Source of the DNA: Bradyrhizobium sp. PSBB068
Lineage (GTDB): Bacteria; Pseudomonadota; Alphaproteobacteria; Rhizobiales; Xanthobacteraceae
Assembly: GCA_016839165.1 (NCBI GenBank)
Contig: CP069300.1
Span: 868,001-932,000 of the forward strand
DNA length: 64,000 nt
Reading direction: 5' to 3'
Position numbers and translations under genes: made by a program. This document shows, piece by piece, positions 43,603 through 52,998 of this stretch. The first letter of the stretch is position 1. Every line of letters starts with the position of its first letter. The notes under the pieces were generated by a model, which was given only the letters and a program-made list of their open reading frames with translations, was not told where the DNA came from and made no database searches.

Positions 43603-43612
43603 GGCGAAGGCC
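43603..43612. repeat. Target-site duplication, left copy
   Basis: GGCGAAGGCC directly precedes the element; an identical copy is at 45081-45090. Joining the flanks restores TCGTCCCGGCGAAGGCCGGG, part of a palindromic repeat. Confidence 0.9.
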
Positions 43613-44985
43613 CTAGGGCATGCACAGATCTCTGAGGGACCATCCAGCGGCTGCGGCGTGGAAGTATTGCAGGCCGTGTTTCATAGTGATGGGGCCCGGC
43701 GGTTTGGACGATGGATAGCCGTCCCAGCCGCCGAGCCGGCCGATAATCCAGGCGGCCCAAGCGAGGCTGTCAGGCGGGTGCGGGTTTCTCAGCCGCTTGC
43801 TTTGGGCTTCGAGGTTGCGATTGAGGGCGGCAAGTGTAGCGACTTCCCCAGCATTGAAGGCAATTCGGACAGACTGGTTGTCGCGACCATCGCGCGCCTG
43901 CACAAGCTGAAGGGAGATGACTGCCGCCTTGGCCGCGATCGCGACCAGCTTGAGAAGCCGCTCGGCGGTCCCGATCTGACTGTCTTCGAGCTTGAGGCCT
44001 TGTGTCTTCAAGATGCGGAAGAACTGCTCGATCAGCCACCGCCGCTTGTACCATTCGATAATGCGCCAGGCCTCTTCTGCATTCGTCACCGGATGCGTGG
44101 TGAGCAGCCGCCAGTGCAGCGGCTCGATCCCGGCCTGCGGCTCGATCTCGCGCACATCGACCAGGATCAAGGGTAGGCTTTTCGGCAGATGGCGCAGGAA
44201 CTTGGTTTGCGGTCGGGCCAGTTCGACGGCGCCGAAGCGCAGATCGAGAAGCGCAGCCCGCTCAGGCCGTTGTGCTCGCGCAGGCAATACGATGGTCCGT
44301 TGTTCGATGCTGGTCATGGCCTCGCTGGCCGCATACAGGCCACAGCCATCCGCCAGCTTGCGATCATGCATGCTCCGGGCAATGACGTGGAACTGGTGTT
44401 CTGCGGCGCAGGCGTAGAGCGCGAAGATGTCGCTCTCGCGGTCGCCCAGCATGGTCACCATCGCAGCCTTCGCCAACAGCGGCTTGGCTGCCAGAGCGGT
44501 CGCGATCCAGCGTTGCGATTCTTTGTCCTTCAGATCGCGATTGTCGTGCGAGACGGTGCGGCGGCCCTGGCGGGTCCAGATCTCGCCGTGCAACAGGCCA
44601 AGGCAGCAGCCGCTTTCCGCGTCTGCGGCCAGCATCGGGTGCAGCAACACCCCGCGGGTGTTGCCATGACCGATCTCGCCCAAGCCACGCCGGTTTTGTG
44701 CCTTGGTGGCAAAATTGATCTCGCTGGTATCCTGGATCGCCAGCACATGGCGGCCTTCGGCCGCCATTACCGTACCATCGCTCCAGCTTTCGATTATCCG
44801 CGTCGTCGTCACCTTGGCATTGCCGAGAAAGCGGTTGAAGCGCACCTCCCGGGCACGCATGCCTCCTGCCAGCCGTCGCAGGCAGACATCCTTGCCCGCG
44901 ACCATGCATTCGACGAGCGCCGCCCCCCTTTATCGAGGCGGAGATCCCCGAACCGACCTAATGACCAGTCAATTTGCGCCAGCAT
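43613..44985 (-). pseudogene. IS4-family DDE transposase, apparent frameshift near N-terminus
   Basis: The main frame (ATG at 44905) gives 430 residues with the DDE regions (LAIQDTSEINF, TMLGDRESDIFALYA) and the Y-R-E-K signature EWYKRRWLIEQFFRILKTQG. The missing IS4 N-terminus (MLAQIDWSLGRFGDLRLDKG, from 44985) is in another frame. Joining needs one extra G in the G6 run at 44923-44928 (plus-strand C6), or -1 ribosomal slippage there. The stop codon TAG is made by the terminal CTA of the element. It may be inactive, or use frameshifting; I list it as a pseudogene for caution. Confidence 0.78.
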
Positions 44986-45080
44986 GTCGACACCTCCGCC
45001 AAAGCCGAAGTGCCGCAATATGAATCACACGAAATACCGATTCGGGAATCCCCACCCAACTAGATGTGTGCATGCCCTAG
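43613..45080. mobile_element. IS4-family insertion sequence, 1468 bp, complete ends
   Basis: Ends are inverted repeats: CTAGGGCATGCACA-G-ATCT at the left and CTAGGGCATGCACA-C-ATCT when the right end is read inward, one mismatch in 19 bases. A 10-bp direct duplication (GGCGAAGGCC) flanks it, so insertion is recent enough to keep both. One transposase gene fills it on the minus strand. The target was a GGCGAAGGCC palindrome between the Lrp and FAH-family genes. Confidence 0.92.
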
Positions 45081-45090
45081 GGCGAAGGCC
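45081..45090. repeat. Target-site duplication, right copy
   Basis: GGCGAAGGCC, identical to 43603-43612, followed by GGGACCC, the other arm of the interrupted palindromic repeat. Confidence 0.9.
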
Positions 45091-45228
45091 GGGACCCATT
45101 GCCACGAATGCGGATTATAGCACGACGTCGTGGCCACAGCATGCTTCAGCAACTCGACCTGTGGTTATGGGTTCTGGCTTTCGCCAGGACGACACCGATG
45201 ATGAGGCGCGCCGGCGAGACCAACCGCC

Positions 45229-46026
45229 TCACACCTTCTCCTTCACGAACCTGTTCCGCAGCGTCCCGATGCCGGTGATGTCGATCTCGACCACGTCGCC
45301 GTCCTTCAAATCCGGCGAGGCGCCGTCGGTGCCCATCCAGATCACGTCGCCGGGCGACAGCGTGAAGTATTTCGAAAGCTCGACCAGGAAGGGCACGATG
45401 CCGAAGATCATGTCGTTGGTGCGGAAGCGGCCGGTCTCCTTGCCGTTGACGCGGATCGCGGTTTCCATGCGGTCGAGATCGACATCGGTCTCGATCCACG
45501 GGCCCATCGGCTTGAAGGTGTCGGCGTTCTTGGACCGCCACAGCCCGCGGTCGGCCTTCTGCCAGCTGCGCTCGGAGACGTCGTTGCCGATGGTGTAGCC
45601 GAACACGCAGTCCATCGCATTGGCTTCGGTGAGGTGTTTTGCCGTCTTGCCGATCACGACGACGAGCTCGCCCTCGTAATGGATCTTCTCAGTCGCGCTC
45701 GCCGGGATCACGACGTTCTCGTCGTGGGCGATCAGCGCGTTCTGCGCGCGGTAGCCGATCTCGGGACGATCGGGCACGTTCGGCACCGTACCGGCCTTGT
45801 CGGCGGCTTCCTTGAGGTGCTTCAGATAGTTCAGCCCGACGCAGTAGAAGGTGCGCGGGATCAGCGGCAGCTCGATCTTGACGTCCTTCAGGGTGTGGGT
45901 CTTCGCCGTCTTGCTCCATTCGCCGAATGGATCGCCGTCGACGGTGGTGACGGTGTCGCCCTCGACGAGGCCCCAAGAAGGAGTGCTTGCGGTGTTGCCC
46001 GCGGCAGTGAATTTCAGCCAGCGCAT
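45229..46026 (-). CDS. Fumarylacetoacetate hydrolase (FAH) family protein
   Basis: Encodes 265 residues. The FAH core has CVGLNYLKHLKEA, the metal ligands in IHYEGELVVVIGK, GYTIGNDVSERSWQ and the C-terminal SPGDVIWMGTDGA. Members hydrolyse or isomerise 3-oxo acids, acylpyruvates or ring-opened catechols with Mg. It is the last of three genes (dehydrogenase, flavin monooxygenase, FAH) 12 bases apart, so probably completes the same degradation route. Confidence 0.9.
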   Translation of the reverse strand: MRWLKFTAAGNTASTPSWGLVEGDTVTTVDGDPFGEWSKTAKTHTLKDVKIELPLIPRTFYCVGLNYLKHLKEAADKAGTVPNVPDRPEIGYRAQNALIAHDENVVIPASATEKIHYEGELVVVIGKTAKHLTEANAMDCVFGYTIGNDVSERSWQKADRGLWRSKNADTFKPMGPWIETDVDLDRMETAIRVNGKETGRFRTNDMIFGIVPFLVELSKYFTLSPGDVIWMGTDGASPDLKDGDVVEIDITGIGTLRNRFVKEKV

Positions 46027-46038
46027 GATGATGTCCCT

Positions 46039-47403
46039 CTATTCCGCAGCCTGCGCGCGGATCTTCCAGGCGCCCGCGGCCGGGCGCTTGAGCCCGAGAT
46101 TCTCGCGCAGCGTCGTGCCGGCGTAGTCCTTGTGGAACAGCCCGCGCTTCTGCAGTTCGGGCACCACGTGGTCGACGAAGTCGGCATAGGAGCCCGGCAC
46201 ATAGCTTGCCGCGACGACGAAGCCGTCACAGCCGCGGCCTGTGAACATCTCCTCCAGCCGGTCGGCGATCTCCTTCGGGCCGCCGACCATCGCGTCCTGC
46301 ACCTGGCCGCGGCCGGAGAACGTGATGAAGTCGCGGGTCGAGGGATTGGTCTTGCCGGAGGTGCGCAGCACGCCGTCGCGGATGCCGAGCATGCCTTGCA
46401 TGCCCTGCAACTCATCTGTGGTCAGCGGTTCGTCGATCCCCTTGGCGCCGAAATCGAAGTTGAGGCCTTCGGCGAGCAGCGACAGCGCGTCGATCTCGAG
46501 CGGCAGCTTCTGGATCACCGCCATCCGGTCCTCGGCCTCGGCCTTGGTCGCGCCGGTGACCGGCGTGATCAGGTTGCAGAGGAATATCTGGTCGGGATCG
46601 CGGCCGGCCTTGGCGGCTTCGCCCCGGATCGCGTCATAGCCCTGCTTGGCGTTGGCAAGGTTGCGCGCCGCGGTGAAGATCACCTCGCCCCAGCGTCCGG
46701 CGAAGCGCTGGCCGCGGCCGGAGGCGCCGGCCTGGATCACGACCGGATGGCCCTGTGCCGAGCGCGGCACCGTGAATGGCCCGCGCGAGGTGAAGAACGG
46801 TCCCTTGTGGTCGAGCCGCTTCACCTTGCTCGGATCGGCGAAGCGGCCGCTCGTCTTGTCGATCACCAGCGAGCCGTCTTCCCAGGCGTCCCAATGGCCG
46901 AGCACCACCTCCATGAACTCGTCGGCGCGGTCGTAGCGGTGATCGTGCTCGAGATGCTGCTCGCGGCCCATGTTGAGCGCTTCGCCGTCATTGACCGACG
47001 TCACCACATTCCAGGCGGCGCGGCCACCTGTCATCAAATCGAGCGTGGCAAAGCGGCGGGCGACGTCGAACGGCTCGAAATAGGTGGTGGACGCGGTCGA
47101 GGCGAGGCCGAGCTTGGTGGTGACCATGCCCATCGCGGTCAGCACCACGATCGGGTCCATCTTCACGCAGCGGATGCCGTATTCGACGGTGTGGGCGTGA
47201 TCGTTGCCGTAGCGGTCGGGCATCGCCAGGCGATCGTCGAAGAACGCCATGTGGAATTTGCCGCGCTCCAGGATGCGCGCGATTTCCTGGTAGTAGTCCG
47301 CGGACATCGAGTCATCGCGCGACTCGGGGTGGCGCCAGGAGCCTGGCAGGTTGGTGCAGTTCTGCGCCTGCAAAAAGCCAACCAGCGCCATTTGCCGTGT
47401 CAT
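46039..47403 (-). CDS. LLM-class flavin-dependent monooxygenase (NtaA-like)
   Basis: Encodes 454 residues. Marks include LVGFLQAQNCTNLPGSWRHP, FHMAFFDDRLAMPDRYGN, TYFEPFDVARRFATLDLMTGGRAAWNVVTS, VIQAGASGRGQRFAGRWGEVIF and GGPKEIADRLEEMF. AGGAG precedes the start. It oxidises a C-S, C-N or C-C bond with FMNH2 supplied elsewhere; no reductase is in the operon. The dehydrogenase upstream (24 bases) and FAH enzyme downstream share its transcript. Confidence 0.9.
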   Translation of the reverse strand: MTRQMALVGFLQAQNCTNLPGSWRHPESRDDSMSADYYQEIARILERGKFHMAFFDDRLAMPDRYGNDHAHTVEYGIRCVKMDPIVVLTAMGMVTTKLGLASTASTTYFEPFDVARRFATLDLMTGGRAAWNVVTSVNDGEALNMGREQHLEHDHRYDRADEFMEVVLGHWDAWEDGSLVIDKTSGRFADPSKVKRLDHKGPFFTSRGPFTVPRSAQGHPVVIQAGASGRGQRFAGRWGEVIFTAARNLANAKQGYDAIRGEAAKAGRDPDQIFLCNLITPVTGATKAEAEDRMAVIQKLPLEIDALSLLAEGLNFDFGAKGIDEPLTTDELQGMQGMLGIRDGVLRTSGKTNPSTRDFITFSGRGQVQDAMVGGPKEIADRLEEMFTGRGCDGFVVAASYVPGSYADFVDHVVPELQKRGLFHKDYAGTTLRENLGLKRPAAGAWKIRAQAAE

Positions 47404-47427
47404 GTCGTTCTCCTGTGCTCGGATGGT

Positions 47428-48480
47428 TCAGCGAAGATCGAGCTGGTCGGTCAGCTTGTAGTCGGCGGCGAGCGCCTTCAGCTTGTCCCAGGTCGCGTCC
47501 TCGATCTCGATGCCGTTCTTGCGCCGCTCGACTTCGCGCAGATGTTCGATCTCGCCCGGATAGAACACGCCGCGGCTGCCTTCCGAGGGCGGCGTCGACT
47601 TCAAATAGCGGGCGAAGTCGGCGACCTCGCGTCTGAAATCCTTGAGCGGGCGGAACGCGGCGACGTTAAAGACAGCCATGAAGCAACCGTCATTGTGCCG
47701 GCCGGTCGGCTCGACGCCGAAGCCGAGCCCGGTCAACAGGCCGCACAGCACCTCGACCATCGCGGCAAGGCCGCTTCCCTTGTAGCCTTCGCTGCCGCCG
47801 AGCGGCAGCAGCGCACCGCCCTTGCGATAATCCCTGGGGTCGGTGGTGTCGCGCCCCTCGGCATCGATGATCCAGCCCTTCGGGATTGGCTCGCCGCGCG
47901 CCACTGCGAGCTGGATCTTGCCGGCGGCGACCGCCGAGGTCGCCATGTCCAGATAGAACGGCGCCTCGAGATCGGACGGCACCGCGATCGAGAGCGGGTT
48001 GGTGCCGAGCCGCGCCTCGCGGCCGCCGAACGGCGCGACATGCTTCGGCGAGCGGCCGGAATCGGCGGCCGCGATCCCGATCATGCCCTCGCGCATCGCC
48101 ATCAGCGGATAGTGCGCCAGCCGCCCGACATGGCTTTGCCGGAACACGGTGCAGGCCGCGACATTGGCGGTCTTCGCCTTGTTGATGGTCATCTCCATCG
48201 CCTTGGCGTTGACGTGGAAGCCAAAACCCCAATGACCGTCGATCACGGTCGTGGTCGGCGTCTCCTGCACCACGGTCCATTTCGCGCCGGGGACGATATG
48301 GCCGGCCTTGATGCGGTCGATATAGGTCGGGATCGCGATCACGCCGTGGGAGTCATGGCCGGCGAGGTTGGCGTTGACGCAGCCGGAGGCGACTGCGCTT
48401 GCCTCCTCCTCCGATGCGCCGGCGCCCTTCAGCAGCGCCGCGCCGATGCGCGTGAGACGGTCGGCCTGGACGATCGGCAT
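47428..48480 (-). CDS. Ldh-family (malate/lactate/ureidoglycolate) dehydrogenase
   Basis: Encodes 350 residues. The type-2 malate/lactate dehydrogenase fold shows CVNANLAGHDSHGVIAIPTYIDRIK, the His in RQSHVGRLAHYPLMA, LGTNPLSIAVPS, YLDMATSAVAAGKI and GYKGSGLAAMVEVLCGLLTG. It interconverts a 2-hydroxy acid and a 2-oxo acid with NAD(P). First gene of the operon; 354 bp separate it from the divergent GAF protein. Confidence 0.92.
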   Translation of the reverse strand: MPIVQADRLTRIGAALLKGAGASEEEASAVASGCVNANLAGHDSHGVIAIPTYIDRIKAGHIVPGAKWTVVQETPTTTVIDGHWGFGFHVNAKAMEMTINKAKTANVAACTVFRQSHVGRLAHYPLMAMREGMIGIAAADSGRSPKHVAPFGGREARLGTNPLSIAVPSDLEAPFYLDMATSAVAAGKIQLAVARGEPIPKGWIIDAEGRDTTDPRDYRKGGALLPLGGSEGYKGSGLAAMVEVLCGLLTGLGFGVEPTGRHNDGCFMAVFNVAAFRPLKDFRREVADFARYLKSTPPSEGSRGVFYPGEIEHLREVERRKNGIEIEDATWDKLKALAADYKLTDQLDLR

Positions 48481-48834
48481 GGGATTTTCCTCGCGGTCGG
48501 CCCGCGTGATGCGCGGGTCTTGCTTGCTGTTGTCGGCGTCATGCTGTCAAAGCGCCGAGGTGCGAGCAAGCGCAGAAAATCCGATCCGCCATACCGCAAG
48601 CAGGGTGCTCCGGGTCCGGATTTCACCGGGTGGAACGGGCGCGGTCGCGGTGCGGAATTTGGCTGCCCGGCCGGCGCCGGCAGGGCGGCAATCCACTCCC
48701 CGCAAGCCTCCGCCTCAGGCTGGCACACCAGCGTCCGTAATATCCCGGGAAACCGCCTCCGGCGTTCGTCAGCCGTTTACTTTGTCTCACAACTTGCCGG
48801 ATACACTAACCATCACTTAGGCCTCTCGCGGGCA
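48481..48834. other. 354-bp divergent intergenic region
   Basis: Between the Ldh-family gene and the multi-GAF gene. No gene or full palindromic repeat recognised. It should hold both promoters; TTTGTCTCACAACTTGCCGG with ATACACTAAC at 48780-48810 is AT-richer and may be the GAF promoter. Confidence 0.5.
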
Positions 48835-51800
48835 ATGTTCCGCCCCGGATTGAAGGGGGTGGCCGCGGGGCCTTCAGGAATCGTGCAGTCGAGCATCGGG
48901 CGTACATTCGCGGCGTTGAATGCCACCAACGAAGCGATCCTGTACGCGAAATCACCAGAAGAACTGTACGGAAAGGTCTGCGAAGCCGCGTTCTCGAGCG
49001 GGAGCTTCCTGGCCGCGACCGTGTTTTTGCTTGAGCCGGATACCGGTCTGCTGAGATTCGCAGCCGGTTGCGGCGACGATGTCGCGCGTCTGCGCAGCAT
49101 CAGGATCTCCGCGCTCGCCAACACTCCGGAAGGAGAGGGCGTCGCCGGCCGCGCGTTCCGCGAGCAGGCGGCCTGCGTCAGCAACGACTACGTCAACGAT
49201 GCCCGTTCGACGGCCTGGCGCAGCGGTGTCGCGGCTGCCGGTGTCGGTGCGGCGGCCGCCATCCCGCTGGTCTGCAACGGGCGCAGCGTCGGCGTCTTCA
49301 TGGTGACGCGCCGCGAGGTCGACTCGCTCGGCGCGGAGATCGTGTCGCTGCTGGAGCGCATGGCCGCGAACGTGTCCTTTGCGCTCGACAATTTCGACCA
49401 TGAGGCGTCGCGCAAGAGCGGTGAGCGGGCGATGCGCCGGCTCAACCGCATGTTCGGTGCCATCAGCGCCACCAACGAAGCCATCCTTCGCGCCAAGACT
49501 GAGCACGATCTCTACCAGAGGGTTTGCGACGCGGCGGTGTTCAGCGGCAAATCCTTCGCCACGGTGGTGCTGCTCGCCGAGCCCGATACGCACTGGCTCG
49601 AGCCCGTCGCCGGCACCGGCGAGGCGATCGACCTGATCACGCAGACGCGTTTCTCGACCGATCCGGACAATGTCTACGGCAAGGGCATCTGCGGCGAGGC
49701 GTTCCGAACCCAGCGGCCGTGCGTCGAGCACGACATTCCGATATCGACGAGCCAGTCGCAGGCGCCGGTGCGCGGCAGTGGTCTGATGGCCTGCGTTGCG
49801 CTGCCGCTCACCCGGTTCGGCAAGAGCATCGGCGTCCTGATCTTCTTCACCGGCAATTCCTGGGCGCGTGACGAAGAGATCATCGCGCTGCTGGCGGGGA
49901 TCGCCGAAAATGTCTCGGTTGCGCTCGACAATTTCGGCCGTGCCACCGAGAAGGCCAAGGCCGATGCCGAGCGCGAGCGGCTGTCGCGGATGTTCGCGGC
50001 GCTGAGCGCGACCAACGAGGCGATCATGCGCGCGCGCTCGCGGCTCGAGATGTTCGAGTTGGTCTGCGCCGCGGCCGCGCATGGCGGCGGGTTCAATTCC
50101 ACCAGCATCCTGATCGCGAAACCCGGTGACGATTTCATGGAGATGATGGCGGTCGCGGGTCCGACCGCCGAGAACGCACGCCGCCTCAACGTCTCACGCA
50201 GCGAGGCGCGGCCGGAAGGGTGCGGCGTCTGCGGCAGAGCGTTACGTTCCCGCCGCGCCTGCATCAACAACGATTTCATGGGCGACGTGGCCGACAGCCC
50301 GTTCCGCGAAATCATCGACCGCGAGGACGCGCGATCGGGCGCCGCATTTCCGCTGATCGTCGACGACGAGCCGGTCGGCGTGATGCTGTTCATCTCCGCC
50401 AAGCGCAACACCTTCTCGGCCGAATTTGCCGAGCTCCTGCAACGGCTCGCCGACAACGTCTCCTATGCTCTCGGCAGCTTCGATCGCGCCGACGAGAAGG
50501 CGCGCACCGAGGAGCAGAAGGAACGGCTGCGGCGGATGTTCGCGGCGCTGAGCGCGACCAACGAGGCGATCATGCGGGCGAAATCCCGCAGCGAGCTGTT
50601 CGATCTGGTTTGCGATGCGGCGGCGGTCGGCGGCCAGTTCATCTCGGCCACGATCCGCCTGGTGCGTCCCGGCGAGGCCTTCTTGGATAACGTGGCGGCT
50701 TCCGGGCCCGACCGGGTCCGGGCCCGCGAGGTCCAGTTGTCGGCCGACGCGACGCGTCCGGAAGGACAGACGCTGACCGGGGTTGCGATCCGCACCCGCC
50801 GGCCCTGCATCAGCAACGATTATCTCAGCGACTTCGGCCCCGAATCGCATGTCTATCCGATCGTTCGCGACAGCGGCAGCAAGTCCGGCGCGGCGCTGCC
50901 GCTGCTCAAGGACGGCGAGGCGATCGGCGCACTGGTGTTTCTCTCCAGCGAATTCGGCACCTTCAGCCCGGAGATGATGGCGCTGCTGCAGCGGCTCGCC
51001 GAGAACGTGTCGTTCGCGCTCGCCAATTTCGACCGGGCCGACGAAAAGGCGCGGGCCGACGAGCAGAAGGAGCGGCTGTCGCGGATGTTCGCGGCGCTGA
51101 GCGCGACCAATGAGGCGATCATGCGGGCGAAGTCCCGCGCCGAGCTCTATCAGCTGGTCTGCGAGGCGGCCGCGACCGGCGGCAAATTCACCTCGACCAC
51201 CATCGCGCTGGCGCAGCCCGGCAGCGACTATCTGCGGATCGTCGCCATCGCAGGCCCGGCAGCCGGCGGAGCGAGCCAGGTGACGCTCTCGATCAGCGAG
51301 GCGCACCCGGAGGGCCGCGGCGCCTGCGGCAGGGCATTCCGGTCGGGCAAGGCCTGCATCATCAACGACTATTTTGCCGATACCGAGACCACCGCTTTCC
51401 ACGAACGGGCCCGCCTCGACGGAACCAAGTCCGGCGCCTCGTTCCCGCTGACCGTCAGCGGGCGGGCGGTCGGCGTCATGATCTTCGTCGCGACCGAGAA
51501 GGACACGTTCACGCCGGAGTTTGCCGAGCTGCTGCAGCGGCTCGCCGACAATCTGGCGTTCGCGCTGGAGAGCTTCGATCGCGCCGACGAGAAGCACAAG
51601 GCCGAGGAGCGGATCGAATACCTTGCCTCGCACGACAGCCTGACCAATCTGCCGAACCGCGAGACGTTCAACGAGATGCTGCGTCACGCGATTTCGACGG
51701 CGGATCGGCATCGCCGGCAGCTCGCGGTGCTGTTCATCGATCTCGACCGCTTCAAGGTGATCAACGACTCGCTCGGGCACGACGCCGGCGACATGCTGTT

Positions 51801-52998
51801 GGTGGCGATCGCCGAACGGCTGCGCGGGTCGTTGCGCGCGAGCGACGTGGTCGCGCGGCTCGGCGGCGACGAGTTCGTGGTGATCCTGGAGGAGACCGCC
51901 GAGCGGGGCGACGTCGAGCGCATCGCCGGCGATCTTCTGGTCGCACTCAGCCAGCCGATGCAGCTCAGCGGGCACGAATGCCATACTACAGCCTCGATCG
52001 GGATCGCGATGTATCCGACCGATGGCTCCGACGTGCAGACGCTGACCAAGAACGCCGACATGGCGATGTATCTCGCGAAGGAAGACGGCAAGAACGGCTT
52101 TCGCTTCTTCTCCAACGAGGTCAGGGCGCAGTCGATCGAGCGCCTGACCATGGAGAGTGCGCTGCGCCGCGCGCTGGAGCGCGAGCAGTTCTCGCTCGAC
52201 TATCAGCCCAAGGTCGACATGGCGAGCGGTGAGATCAGCGGCGTCGAAGCGCTGCTGCGCTGGACCCATCCCGAGCTCGGCAAGGTGTCGCCGGGGCAGT
52301 TCATTCCGCTCGCCGAGGAGATCGGGCTGATCGTGCCGATCGGCCGCTGGGTGCTGAAGGAAGCCTGCGCACAGAACATGGCGTGGCAGCACCGCGGCCT
52401 CAAGGCGGTGACCATGGCGGTCAACCTGTCGCCGCGGCAGTTCGGCGACCCGCATCTGCTCGACGACATCGACGAGGCGCTGGCGGCGAGCGGCATGTCG
52501 CCGGCGCTGCTGCAGCTCGAGGTTACCGAGAGCATGGTGATGCGCAACGTGACGCGCGCGGTCCGGGTGCTGGATGCGATCCAGAACCGCGGCATTCGCC
52601 TCGCGATCGACGATTTCGGCACCGGCTATTCGTCGATGTCGCTGATGAAGCAGTTCCCGATCGACACCATCAAGATCGATCGTTCCTTCGTGCGCGACCT
52701 GCCGGATGATTCCGAGGACGTCGCGATCGCGCAGGCGATCATCTCGATGGGCAAGGCGCTCGGCATGACGATCGTGGCCGAAGGCGTCGAGACCTCCGAG
52801 CAGCGGGAGTTCCTGCGCGCGCATGCCTGCGATGAGATGCAGGGCTTCCTGTTCAGCCGGCCGCTGCCGCCGCGCGATCTCGCCGAGCTGTTGAAGGCAT
52901 CGCCGGTGCTGACGTCGCCGCCGTTGCAGCCGTCGCTGGACGGTGAGGCGATCGACGAGGCCGGGTCGGATCTAGGGCGGAAACGCGCTGTCGTCTGA
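48835..52998 (+). CDS. Five-GAF sensor with GGDEF and EAL domains (c-di-GMP enzyme)
   Basis: Encodes 1387 residues. Five GAF domains in tandem begin at about residues 23, 206, 386, 568 and 751, each led by FAALSATNEAIMRAKS or a variant. GGDEF domain from about 928 with intact GGDEF (residue 1010), then EAL domain with GVEALLRW (EAL at 1138), IDDFGTGYSS and KIDRSFV. Both enzymatic motifs are complete, so it may make and break cyclic di-GMP. No transmembrane segment, hence cytoplasmic. The frame is open far upstream, but codons there lie antisense to other genes; the ATG at 48835 is the first consistent start. The GAF ligands are unknown. Confidence 0.9.
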   Translation: MFRPGLKGVAAGPSGIVQSSIGRTFAALNATNEAILYAKSPEELYGKVCEAAFSSGSFLAATVFLLEPDTGLLRFAAGCGDDVARLRSIRISALANTPEGEGVAGRAFREQAACVSNDYVNDARSTAWRSGVAAAGVGAAAAIPLVCNGRSVGVFMVTRREVDSLGAEIVSLLERMAANVSFALDNFDHEASRKSGERAMRRLNRMFGAISATNEAILRAKTEHDLYQRVCDAAVFSGKSFATVVLLAEPDTHWLEPVAGTGEAIDLITQTRFSTDPDNVYGKGICGEAFRTQRPCVEHDIPISTSQSQAPVRGSGLMACVALPLTRFGKSIGVLIFFTGNSWARDEEIIALLAGIAENVSVALDNFGRATEKAKADAERERLSRMFAALSATNEAIMRARSRLEMFELVCAAAAHGGGFNSTSILIAKPGDDFMEMMAVAGPTAENARRLNVSRSEARPEGCGVCGRALRSRRACINNDFMGDVADSPFREIIDREDARSGAAFPLIVDDEPVGVMLFISAKRNTFSAEFAELLQRLADNVSYALGSFDRADEKARTEEQKERLRRMFAALSATNEAIMRAKSRSELFDLVCDAAAVGGQFISATIRLVRPGEAFLDNVAASGPDRVRAREVQLSADATRPEGQTLTGVAIRTRRPCISNDYLSDFGPESHVYPIVRDSGSKSGAALPLLKDGEAIGALVFLSSEFGTFSPEMMALLQRLAENVSFALANFDRADEKARADEQKERLSRMFAALSATNEAIMRAKSRAELYQLVCEAAATGGKFTSTTIALAQPGSDYLRIVAIAGPAAGGASQVTLSISEAHPEGRGACGRAFRSGKACIINDYFADTETTAFHERARLDGTKSGASFPLTVSGRAVGVMIFVATEKDTFTPEFAELLQRLADNLAFALESFDRADEKHKAEERIEYLASHDSLTNLPNRETFNEMLRHAISTADRHRRQLAVLFIDLDRFKVINDSLGHDAGDMLLVAIAERLRGSLRASDVVARLGGDEFVVILEETAERGDVERIAGDLLVALSQPMQLSGHECHTTASIGIAMYPTDGSDVQTLTKNADMAMYLAKEDGKNGFRFFSNEVRAQSIERLTMESALRRALEREQFSLDYQPKVDMASGEISGVEALLRWTHPELGKVSPGQFIPLAEEIGLIVPIGRWVLKEACAQNMAWQHRGLKAVTMAVNLSPRQFGDPHLLDDIDEALAASGMSPALLQLEVTESMVMRNVTRAVRVLDAIQNRGIRLAIDDFGTGYSSMSLMKQFPIDTIKIDRSFVRDLPDDSEDVAIAQAIISMGKALGMTIVAEGVETSEQREFLRAHACDEMQGFLFSRPLPPRDLAELLKASPVLTSPPLQPSLDGEAIDEAGSDLGRKRAVV

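Noticed and set aside
45634..48834. A plus-strand frame open upstream of the GAF/GGDEF/EAL protein, which would make it 2454 residues
   Set aside because: The extra part is antisense to the FAH, monooxygenase and Ldh-family genes, has biased low-complexity content and no domain; the protein makes sense from 48835.
48903..51700. Regularly spaced similar DNA blocks that could look like a repeat array or CRISPR
   Set aside because: Spacing is about 547 bp and the blocks are in-frame GAF linkers of one gene; no short direct repeats with unique spacers.
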